Assembly (NCBI GenBank): GCA_015680685.1
Contig: MNCI01014538.1
Coordinates: 324,784-388,783, forward strand
DNA from: Gnetum montanum
Taxonomy: Eukaryota; Streptophyta; Gnetopsida; Gnetales; Gnetaceae
Reading direction: 5' to 3'
Length of the DNA: 64,000 nt
The notes under the pieces were generated by a model that saw only the letters and a list, made by a program, of their open reading frames with translations, did no database searches and was not told the origin of the DNA. Shown piece by piece: positions 1-9,076 of the stretch; position 1 is the first letter of the stretch; the number at the start of each line of letters is the position of its first letter. A program made the translations under genes and the position numbers.

Positions 1-897
1 GCTTATTAAGAAGGTAGCAAAATAAGAAGGAGAAATGGCTAGATGGGAGAGTGTTGAAAAACATCAACGGGACCACAATCTCAACTTAACAAAGGTCCAT
101 GATCATAAAAAGGCGAAATCAACCTATCTCAAGGAGGAAGAACCATCTTTGCCAGTACAACAATCATTAGAGGAAATCGAGAAAAAGATCAATGAGATGT
201 TGGAATGGATGCATAAAAAGTGTGGAGAATATATCAATATTATTGGAGATAGAGTTTTAACAACCTAAGCAACAGGACAAAGTATCGTTAGACAATTGGA
301 AAGAAGGGATGAGGAAAATGATAGCTCAACTGCCGATCATACGTATGAATATAACATTTTCCTGTACAATCACCCTAAGGGCTAATGCCCAATCTTATTA
401 CATTTATATGGACATTGGGGAAGCACGTTACATCTAGAGTTCGTACAAAGATACTATGTTTGATCACAGTGGAAACAATCCCAGTCGTGGGGGAAACCAT
501 CCCTAAATTGGAGACACCCTTTGTACCATCTGAATTCAAATGCTTATCTAGTTCAACATCATGTTTCCCCAACTAGGTTAACATACCCTATCTCGCCACA
601 TTATCATTCTCCTCAATACTATCAACCCATGTCCTCAACACAACCACCGCCTTGTGGACTTTACACTTCTCCTAAATTTGAACGTTCTCATCCTTTCCCT
701 TCTTCTACATTGTCACCAACTATTCTTGAAGTGTCTACACCACAGCAACAACCCACGAATGTTACTTGTGCTACTATTATCAACAGCAGTGAGAGACCTC
801 CTCAATATCAAAGGTGTCCCTTCTTTAGAAATGATCGTGGGAAGGGACAACATGGTTCCAAGGCCACTGCATTTTCTAACTCAGCATAAGTCTGACA
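1..897 (+). pseudogene. Element A gag, C-terminal part (decayed)
   Basis: The reading frame near 30-270 aligns with the gag of elements C and G just after the capsid-like core. An eroded zinc-knuckle region follows at about 340-395, where the HPKG residues survive but the cysteines are lost. A Pro/Tyr/Gln-rich tail (521-889) includes the KG-rich 'QRCPFFRNDR' stretch that precedes protease in the relatives. The frame changes several times and stops interrupt it. The assignment rests on alignment with copies C, G and K in this window. Confidence 0.7.
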
Positions 898-983
898 CTG
901 TGGAGCACCCTTCTCATTGAACTTGATGCCTCATGTCACTTTATTAGGGCCACCAACTAACACTCCAACAACCATATGGCCCA

Positions 984-1243
984 ATGAATACATCCATGGA
1001 GGGTGACATCCCGATCCTTGCATGCCATCTTACGGTCTCAAGTATCATAGTGGGTCAACTCTTTACCAGGGAACCACATCTTATAAATTTCCCCACTACG
1101 CCTACTATAATCAAGTGTGTGAACCCCAATGGGGTATGTATGACCAAGTTTCAATATTTCCAACATGCAAGGATCCTCATCTTTCATTTATTAGTCATCA
1201 CCATGCTCAACCGTTTAGTTATGGGGGATATCCCCCATTCTAA
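984..1243 (+). pseudogene. Element A, Tyr/Pro-rich remnant at the pol-deletion junction
   Basis: A short reading frame is rich in Tyr, Pro, His and Gln, like the gag tails of the sibling elements. At about 1210-1230 it runs into AGTTATGGGGGATATCC, which is the sequence that follows integrase in element G (near 26999). The roughly 3 kb of protease to integrase expected between the two is absent. I cannot place the exact deletion point. Confidence 0.5.
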
Positions 1244-1259
1244 TAACAAGCAGGATTAA

Positions 1260-2600
1260 TAAATATTTTTCATTTTCTTTAATTTTACAATTTTTTGTTT
1301 TCCAGTTTTTCATTTTTCAATTTCTTGTTCTACCTTTTTGTCTTTTTGTCTTTTTATAAGTAATCTCATCTACGAATAAAACACTCATGTGGCTCATTGG
1401 TTGAGGTGTGTTCTATGTTATCAAGTCTCGAGTGATCAATTCCTTAGACAGTGAGCCCATTACACCCACTCAACCATTCTACAAATAAGAGGTTCTGTTC
1501 GAGGGTACAGTGATATTCTTGACATTCTTAAAACTTAAAATTAATTTTGTGTTCATTGTACCTAGAATGAAGAAGGATGGATCAAAAGGAAATGATTAGG
1601 GTGTGACATCAAGGGGACTTGCGGATTCTCTTTGGTGACGTTTGTGAGAGTTATCATGCAACGTGGTTGTACTAAGATCCTTGAAGATCTAACGCAAAAT
1701 GGGAGTAAGAGTAATCAAAAGGCACTTAAAAACCCAATGCTATTTTAGGGGGTCCCACTAGAAAGACATGCACACATGCTTGAAGGTTGGCGGCTTCTTT
1801 GGATTCAACAATTCAAAAAAAAAAAGAAAAAGAGAAAGTGCCACAAAGAAAAATTCACTCCTCCCTTGAACAAAATGCCAAGTGATCGTACGCCTTGTTG
1901 TTTTGGTACTCTCATAATCGCTCATCATGGGATGAAACAATGCAGTGTCGCTGATTAGAGGAATGGACTTGGTCCTGATCTTGGAACGATGGGTTTATGA
2001 CACATTAATCATGCTTTACACATAGGATTCATTGTGCCCTAGGTCAGTTTCCTCATGTCCTAATCTCTACAATCCCTTTTATACCCTGTCTTATCTCACT
2101 ATCCATGTAATTGTAGCTTGTGTCTCCTATAGCATAGAATTCATACCTCATTCTGGTGATACTTACATATGTGTGTTTTTTGGAACCAGTGTGGATTACA
2201 TCTAACCCTTCTAGTGCCCATGGACACTTTTAAGGTGTGGTTATGCAAGGGCATTATAGGTTGGAACCTGCTTTGGGGAGGACCCACTTGCATAATTTTT
2301 GTAATTTGCACTCATAACACATCTTCCACACACCACCTATTACCCTCAGTATATTTTGAATGATATTCTTTCCCTTATTACTATCCCTCTGATTTGAACG
2401 TTCCTATGAACCATCACATAGTCTTTTTCTCTCCCTTACCACCCGAGGCCCTTATTGATCAATTCCACATCATCATACTTATTTGTTCCTTCAAAATTAG
2501 TTGAATTACCTTGGAACCCATTAACACTTGTCCACATGTCCTTTTTTTTACATCGTTAACTTCAAAAAAATCTTAAAAATTCGGTATATTCCATAGTGCC
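1260..2600 (+). other. Element A non-coding block between the pol end and the internal promoter
   Basis: AT-rich and T-rich sequence without a credible ORF. It holds three short blocks that recur at the same relative place in sibling elements: GTGTGACATCAAGGGGA near 1600 (also near 27418 in G), a diverged copy of the CATG-ACCCATGC-TGAAGG motif near 1762-1785, and a block with CTGCTTT-GGGAGGACCCACT near 2269-2288 (also near 28117 in G). The conservation of non-coding blocks suggests a structured or regulatory RNA. Confidence 0.6.
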
Positions 2601-2615
2601 TTAACATTGACAGGC

Positions 2616-2646
2616 TGCGATATCGCATCTCACAAATCTATATATA
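2616..2646 (+). promoter_or_regulatory. Element A internal promoter-like site upstream of the aORF
   Basis: A perfect 12-bp palindrome, TGCGATATCGCA (2616-2627), lies just upstream of CTATATATA (2638-2646). The same arrangement of CG-flanked GATATC palindromes before CTATAAATA forms the U3 promoter of this family's LTRs: A's own LTR at about 6135-6201 and C's LTR at 9116-9170. It is a second, internal copy of that layout, about 480 bp before the aORF start codon. Promoter activity is inferred. Confidence 0.55.
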
Positions 2647-2809
2647 CATGACCCCCTATGCTACTTAACATCATTTTCAACTATTCACGTGGGGGAAGTC
2701 TTTAAAATTTCTCTCTATGACTTGTGATTGCGCATCCTTTTCTTTCTTATCCATAACTCACTTGCTGGTCCTCTGATTTTCATTCCGTTTGAACTTACTT
2801 GAACCCGAA

Positions 2810-3121
2810 GTGTTTAGCTCAGTCATGGGGGTGGGGCACACGCCGAATAGTGCATAACTTTTTTTGGAATTTTTCATTTCCCAAAGGACATTATCAATGG
2901 CAATTAGTTATAAAATTAAGGATAAATGTGCCAAAAATAATTTCATCCCCTTAGTTATACAAGGAAACTAGATTTAGAAACCACCTAAGCAAAGAGGATT
3001 AAATATTATAATCTTTTGAGAAACCTCACACGGAGATAAAAAAAATTCATTAAGGCAAGCAGTAAGGTATAACCTAACTTTGGTAACAACCTTACTAACA
3101 ATGGGCCCCGTGTGATTGCAG
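2810..3121 (+). other. Element A probable intron upstream of the aORF
   Basis: The 3' end is a convincing plant splice acceptor: ACTAAC with branch adenine at 3098, then GATTGCAG ending at 3121, directly followed by the aORF ATG. The branch-to-AG distance is 23 nt, matching 24 nt in elements C, F and G. The donor (CGAA|GTGTTT at 2810) is weak here but aligns with a good AAAG|GTAAGC donor in F. The interval contains CAGTCATGGGGG near 2820. Confidence 0.5.
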
Positions 3122-5920
3122 ATGGCCTCAAAACGTGGACAATAGGAAGGTCCTGCTCAAGGTGGGAGTAAACGACCTAGGAGAGGTGAAGGACAAGTTC
3201 CTGCTAGACAGCATATAGAGTAGGAGGAACAATCATTTAGTATCCACCAGGAGGACCCTATTACTGTACAATCAAGGCAAGTAGAAGGACGAGCTACGGC
3301 AACGCCTGAACAAGGAAAACATCTCACGTTGCCCCAGGATTGTGTTCAGGCCATCCAAGAAAGGTCCATATTCACTGTAGTAATTGTGGAATTAAACTTT
3401 GGATCTTTCAAAGAATTTTCTCTGGAGGCCGTTAGGGATCACCTCAAAGGATCTCCATTATGGCCTATCCTCTCTGAAAGTGGTGCCTGGTACTTAGGGG
3501 AAACGTACCAATTTTGGCACAACAAAGAACAAGGCACCATGGTTAACATTTGCGATGTGACTATTGATTTCTCTGTTCAGGCCATTTTGAAAGTATTAAA
3601 CCTTCTAAATACAGGGCCAAAGGTTGCTCAGTTGTCGACCTGCTCAGACCCTGATGCGTGATGAGTTTGGTTGGAAAGGGTGTATGGCAAGGAGGATAAT
3701 ATGTTTGGAGAGTTGACAATGGAAGAGAGGATCTATTTCAAAATAAAAACTTATCACATCTTTTCCACAAAGGGGTTAAAAAGAATTTCAACACATGTGG
3801 TAAGAGGATGTGCAGTGTTGATGAGAAAGGTTAATGCTAACCTACCTCATCTATATTTTACAAAGATCCTGAGGCGATTTGAAGAACGGAAGACAGGGAA
3901 GCTTGCGTTGCCCTTCCCTTGTCTTATCAGGAAGCTATACAGATGTGCTGGTATCAGAGGATACACCAATGATGTCCTCCGAAAAGCCCAAAATGCTTCA
4001 TATGCTGAATTGCTAAAGCCACCAATTACAAGGAAAATCACTAGTGAGACGCTGGGGCCGGAATAAGAAAAAGAACAGCCAGCAGGGCCAACTACAACTC
4101 AACTTGCAGGACCCAGCCAACTTTCAAGCACAGGACCCAACCAACAACAAGAAGCAAGGCTTACCACAGGCCAGCAAGATCAACCACCGCCACCATTGCA
4201 AGATTACAGACCGTCGATGAGCCATCTTAGGGTCATTTTTGAGATGGTCAGTTGGGAAAGTTGTGATGATGCAAATATCTTTCGCGTCATCGACGATGCC
4301 ATATAGCCCATGGTTTCTTTGGATCATGCAAAAGGTAAGGTTTCCATCCATACAAAAGGAGGGAAGAGCAGTTGGTCACAACAAATCTCAGGGAACACCG
4401 CATCCTTTCAAGTGCAATTAGAAATTGGTGAAGGGGCCATGGTGGTGGTCATGTAGCACCAAGATGTAGTAGGAGCTATAGAAGTGGTCGCAGACCACAT
4501 TAAAGAATCATTCAATGTACCTGTTGTGCCACCGGTAGATCTTACAGGAGCATAGGATGCTCAAACTCTGGTTGGAACCTCAATGACTCATGCGGAACAT
4601 GAGGATGTACTTGACTGATTGCTATAAATAGGACAAGTAATGACGTTCTTATTTGATATCCCACAGGATGTTACAGCAATCCAATCAGACCTCATTTCCA
4701 CCAAAGGGAAACTAGTCTTGATAGAGATGAGGGCTGACAATGCAGAAGTAGAAGTGCAAATATTGCAAGAAAGGCTTATGACCTTGCAAGTAGCATAGTG
4801 GGATCCTTCGTAATTCGTTCTTGTAGACCAGCTGAAAATTTTTAGGATTGAACAACTTACCAAACTATTGATGGAGAATAAGAAGGTGGCAAAAGAAAAA
4901 GAGAAGGTTGTTTGGGATGCCTCTATGGCACAAGCACAAACTTACATGCATACCAAGGTACTCAAAGACTTACAAGAAGAAAGTAAGCAACTTGTTGCTA
5001 ACAACCTTCAGTTGACCTCTATGGAGAGACAAAAGAATGTTCTCAAAGAACATTTTTAACAGTTGCGAGAACAACTCATCAGGGTCAACCAGGACATGAA
5101 CTGTTTAGCTAGGGAAAATCAAACCCTCTCAATGGAGGAACTATGCGCCATTCGTCAAAAGACGACTATTGAAATAAGTGCATTACAGAATGAGGCTAAA
5201 CGGCATGAGAAGCTAAAGGAGCATTTCCGGGACTAGGTGGGGATGTATAAATAGATCATCAAGAAAGAGATCCATATGGTCAAGGCCCACATCAACGCTC
5301 TCAATGCTCAACACACTGACTGGCGGGCCATATTGGACACATATGCATTTGCCCACTAGGTAGAAGTTAAGAACTAGGACTTGCAGATCCAGGACCTTAC
5401 AGAATACATGGAGTTGGCAAACCTGCGGTATGCCAACCTTGCCATGTTAATAGTAGGGTGCCCAAGAATAGAGCTCGAGCAATAGGTAGCCACCACCTAC
5501 ATCAAATATGAAACAAAATTGGTAGAATGTAAGAAGATATTACAAAAATTGGAGGTTGCAAATTCTGAACTCGAGGTGGTTAAAGCAAGCTACTAGGGGC
5601 AAAAAGGTGTCACAACAGACTTGGCTCGATGGCTTGAAAATTTTCAAGAATACAGAGATAAAGCCAGAGCTTACGAGGAGGAACGACAAGTGTTTGCAGC
5701 CTAGTATGTCAAAGCAAATAAAATGTTTTCGCAACTACCGTGCCCATGGAAGGTGTCAACTCCATCAAACATCGAAACATTGGAATGGATGGCACAGGAT
5801 CCCTGATCTAAAGAGGAGAAACTCTAGGCCATACTTCAATGCCATCAAATCCCAAGACCTGGAGCACAAGACAAAGGAAAGACACCCATGGAGGAGCTAC
5901 CGCCACCAAGAACTATATGA
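3122..5920 (+). pseudogene. Element A extra ORF (aORF): transposon-protein-like domain plus coiled coil
   Basis: One frame runs from ATG 3122 to TGA 5918-5920 (932 codons) with no net frameshift but about 20 stops, roughly two thirds of them TAG. The N-terminus is basic (MASKRG). A globular region at about residues 70-320 contains LWPILSESGAWYLGE, then WLERVYGKED, an HI-ST-R-S segment and LALPFPCLIRKLY. The last segments resemble the 'putative plant transposon protein' domain found in Athila/Tat extra ORFs; this match is from memory of the pattern. The middle is Pro/Gln-rich, and residues about 580-880 form a long heptad-rich coiled coil. Homologues of the same length occur in F and I. In Athila-type elements this position holds the env-like ORF; the function here is unknown. 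Confidence 0.75.
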
Positions 5921-6114
5921 GTTCCACCAATTTTGTAGCTATAGGATTTTCTTTTGCATTCTTCGTATTATGTCTAAATTTTGTTATGATTCCATACTAC
6001 GGCATGAACCCATTCTTATCAGTCAATAATCCCATACCTATCCACTGTGTAATCAATGGAGCTTATTCTCACTTTAACTCGAGGACGATTTTTCATTCAG
6101 TTATGGGGATATGA
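5917..6114 (+). CDS. Element A small hydrophobic ORF overlapping the aORF stop
   Basis: A 65-residue frame starts at ATG 5917, which overlaps the aORF stop as ATGA. A membrane-like segment of about 20 residues (VAIGFSFAFFVLCLNFV) lies near its start, and it ends just before the 3' LTR. A hydrophobic stretch also follows the aORF end in element I (near 56650), but not clearly in F. It could be a frame-shifted C-terminal membrane anchor of the aORF or chance. I am not sure it is a gene. Confidence 0.3.
   Translation: MSSTNFVAIGFSFAFFVLCLNFVMIPYYGMNPFLSVNNPIPIHCVINGAYSHFNSRTIFHSVMGI
6098..6111 (+). promoter_or_regulatory. Element A polypurine tract
   Basis: CAGTTATGGGGATA lies directly before the 3' LTR start, in the place where plus-strand priming occurs in LTR elements. 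The siblings have CAGTCATGGGGGTA at the same place. Confidence 0.65.
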
Positions 6115-6949
6115 TGAGTCATGAATTTTTGGCTACGATATCGCAGCCTAGATGCGATATTGCGTACATGATATCACAGCCTATCTCCTCATCTATAAAT
6201 AAGAGGTAGGCAGATCTAGTAGGCGGTTTTAAAGTTTTTGATTTTTAAGTTTGGTAGTTTTTAGTATTAAGGTAGGGACTTTTTGTCAGTTTCTCCTCTC
6301 AATCCTTTCTCCTAGTGCATGCCCACAGTGTGGTGATTGTAATTGTACGACATACTTATTCGAGTATGACGTACTTGGACACACACATGATCGGTAATAA
6401 AGATTGATATTACTTCATCATTGTAGCATCCACTTAGCTTAATCATTTAATTGTTGTTGTTATTTATTACTTTCTTAGTTAATATCTCTCTACCCTTATC
6501 TCCTAGTAAAGTGGAATGAGTACGACTTAATCACGAGCATTTAAGTGTCATTACTTGGTAACCCAGTAGCGTTCCTAAGCCATGCGCTTGGTAATCCCAA
6601 TGGTAGGTGTGCACGAGGTCCAAGATGTGTACAGATGATTAGGGAATGGATGCTCATCGCACTTAGGCTAGTCTAGATTCTCTCTCACACACTCTTTCTC
6701 CTAATTTAGTTTATATTATTTTCCATCATACCTAGGAGTAGCATTAGTATAGGAACACATCATACACCTCACTTTGGACTAAACCATATGTGACAAAGCT
6801 AATACTAGTCCAAGTGAGAAGACAATGAATTGTGAGCTATAAGTAACTATCTGGATACCACAACTAGTTTGTCTACGAAGTTCGACCGAATCGCATGTGA
6901 AATGCTCATATTCGTATGGTTGAGTGTAGGGGTACCTCTCCACTCATCA
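6112..6949 (+). repeat. Element A 3' LTR (838 bp)
   Basis: It starts TGATGAG and ends CTCATCA, giving 7-bp inverted ends. U3 carries GATATC/GATATT repeats (6135-6178) followed by a TATA box, CTATAAATA, at 6193-6201. The R-U5 part has AATAAAGA near 6397 as a likely polyadenylation signal. The end, TGAGTGTAGGGGTACCTC-CCACTCATCA, matches the LTR ends of C. Confidence 0.88.
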
Positions 6950-7584
6950 AATACTATCATAAATTTATCCCAATAAGGCCTCATTACACTATTCATTAAA
7001 TGCATAAATATTGCATGAGCATTCATTAATCCAAATGGTAACACAAAAAATTCATAGTGTTCATATCCTGTCCTAAATGCAATGTTCGAAACATCTTCTT
7101 CTTTAATTCTAAGTTGATGATATCTAGACTTTAAATCCATTTTTGAAAATACAACTACATCCCTCAACTAATCAAATAAACCATCTATCCTAGGTAGAGG
7201 ATATTTATTGTTAATTGTAACTTGGTTCAACCATCTATAATCAATGCATATCCTTAAATTCTCATCTTTTTATTTCACAAATAACACTAATGCATCCCAA
7301 GGAAAAACACTAGTTTGAATAAGATCTCCATCTAAAAGTTCTTGTATTTATATCTTGAGCTCTGCTAATTCAGCTAGGAACATGCGATATGATGCGTTAG
7401 AAATTGGCTTTGTGCTTGCCTTGAGAGTGATTTCTACCTCTATTTCTCTTTTTGGAAATAACCCTAGTAGTTCCTTTGTAAATACATCTAGAAATTCATT
7501 GACTACTAGAATATCAACTATATCATCCTTCTCATTTTCAAATTTGATAACAACCATGAAATAGTTATGTTCTTTCCTAATCAT
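6950..7584 (-). pseudogene. Element B reverse transcriptase, 5' part
   Basis: Minus-strand frames give VNEFLDVF-KELLGLFPKREIE-EI, then [22 protein letters not shown], then FSKMDLKSRYHQLRIKEEDV and FVLPFGLMNA. These are the canonical order of pre-RT and RT motifs 1-4 in chromoviruses. The frame stops at KFMIVF because A is inserted one codon before the catalytic (I/V)DD box. Stops and a frame break at about 7170-7345 mark it as dead. Confidence 0.88.
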
Positions 7585-8390
7585 TCTTATGAAATTCTTA
7601 GAGAAATCAAATCAACCTTAATGGGTCTTCCTTTAGCTACAACCAAGTCTTGTTATCCATCTCGTAACTCTAGTTGTACAATCATAGTATTATAGTAAAA
7701 AAAAACCATTATATCTTCTTAAATAATCAATTCCTAAGGTAATATCATATTCTTCCATTTCCATGATAAATAAATTTGCATTTCATTCCTTAGTTTGTAT
7801 CTATAATAAAAGCTTCTTACACACATATTCTACTATGTGTCCACTATGTCCCATAGCTTGAACAAATTATAAAATTTATAGTCTTTTAAATAAAAAATTT
7901 AATCTTTCCTCTATTTGACTATTAATAAAAAATAACTTACTCTAGGATTAAAAAGAAAATAATAGGTCACGCATAAAGCATATCTTCTATCTTAACCATA
8001 GTGTTAGGTTGCTCATTTATATATCTTTCTAGTATAGCATAAATTCAGCCTTGATTCATAGTTCTTCCACCTTTTTCTTATTTATTACCAGTTTCTCAAT
8101 TCTCTTAAGCCACCCTAGGATTATTAGCAATTCTCCCTCTATTTTCTTAGACAATTTTGAGATTCAGAATCATAGGTTTCATGCTCTTGTTTTGCATAAT
8201 ATTCTCTTTTTGAAGTAGCTTTGGATAGTTCTTTTTAATATGACAAACTTCCTTGAATCCCCTATGTTTTTGTTGAACTAGTTTATTAAATCCTTGAGAC
8301 TATAGCTAAATTGGACCATTCATTCCTCTGGATTGCTTGAAGTTTCCTTGATTAGTCCTAATCATAACTCCTTTATTCCTTTTTTTTTTC
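7585..8390 (-). pseudogene. Element B protease and zinc-knuckle region (heavily decayed)
   Basis: It lies between recognisable gag and RT on the minus strand, where protease and the CCHC knuckle belong. A knuckle remnant (FKEVCHIKKNYP) can be read near 8230-8260. No intact protease DSG motif could be placed, and many stops and short indels are present. Confidence 0.45.
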
Positions 8391-9076
8391 TCTCTTCAAG
8401 TTACATCCTTCATCTGTTCCCTTTCAACAATAATGGCCCTTGACCCATGCTTCCTCATAATTATTCAAAGTCAATGCTACAACTATGATTTTAATTAAGG
8501 ATCTTAATCCTTTTACAAATTTCCTAGTACAGATAGTTTCATTTTGTGATACATAGAAAACATACTTGCATAGTTCAGTAAACCTATTATCATGCTCATA
8601 GGCAGATAGATATATATCCCTAAATTAGTCGATTAAAATTATCTTCTTTCTTCTCTAAGTAGGCTTTAGAGAGATACATATCTTTAAACACTTCAGTGAA
8701 TTTCTCCCATTCTATTTCATCTTCTTAATGCCTAACTTTGCTCTGCCTCCCACCATCTCTCAGCTACACCTTCTAACTGATATAAAGCTAAAGAGGTCTT
8801 TTGTATAGTATTGCAATGCAAGCTATGGAATGTTTTTTCTCATCCCTTCAACCATTTTATAGTAACAGTGAGATTTTCAGTGCTTGAAAAGGTAGGTGGA
8901 TTTATCCTTCTAAAACTATGGATTGATCTCCTTAGCTCTTGACTGCTTCCTTCATTCCTAGAGCACTCGTTGTGATTGTTTTGATTTTAATTTTGAAGAA
9001 AGATCAACAACTACTCAAATACTTGATTTGGAGTTACCTAAGAATTTTATGGTGGGATATTATTAACGATCTCATC
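8391..9076 (-). pseudogene. Element B gag (capsid region)
   Basis: Minus-strand frames show NPPTFSSTENLTVTIKWLKG, LYQLEGVAERWWEAEQS and ENRFTELCKYV, ending TRKFVKGLRS. This is the Retrotrans_gag pattern typical of Del/Tekay chromoviruses. A start codon is plausible just across element C, near 15620 on the minus strand, because C inserted in the first codons. Frameshifts and TAG stops are present. Confidence 0.75.
9072..9076. repeat. Left TSD of element C
   Basis: TCATC directly precedes the TGATGAG start of C and is identical to 15612-15616 after its last base. Confidence 0.9.

Larger units (their letters stand above)
1..6949 (+). mobile_element. Element A: Athila-like Ty3/gypsy copy, 5' end outside the window
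   Basis: This is the 3' part of a plus-strand LTR retrotransposon. In order it holds the gag C-terminus, a junction where the whole of pol is missing, a non-coding block, an internal promoter-like site, a long extra ORF (aORF), a G-rich tract and a 3' LTR. It ends at TCATCA inside the reverse transcriptase of chromovirus B. Its left end, 5' LTR and left TSD lie outside the window; the right TSD should be AATAC at 6950-6954. Loss of RT and integrase means it could only have moved with proteins supplied by a relative. Confidence 0.85.
6950..9076 (-). mobile_element. Element B: Del/Tekay-like chromovirus, internal segment
   Basis: On the minus strand this reads gag, protease and the N-terminal two thirds of RT of a Ty3/gypsy chromovirus. 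It is bounded by the insertion of A (6949) and of C (9077). Its 5' leader and LTR continue at 15612-18196 beyond C, whose TSD proves the continuity. The rest of pol lies to the left of A, outside the window. Confidence 0.85.

Noticed and set aside
3122-5920. Programmed readthrough or a reassigned TAG codon to explain the amber-rich frames
   Set aside because: TAA and TGA also occur in the same frames, relatives show Gln codons at several TAG sites, and frameshifts accompany the stops. Decay explains it better.
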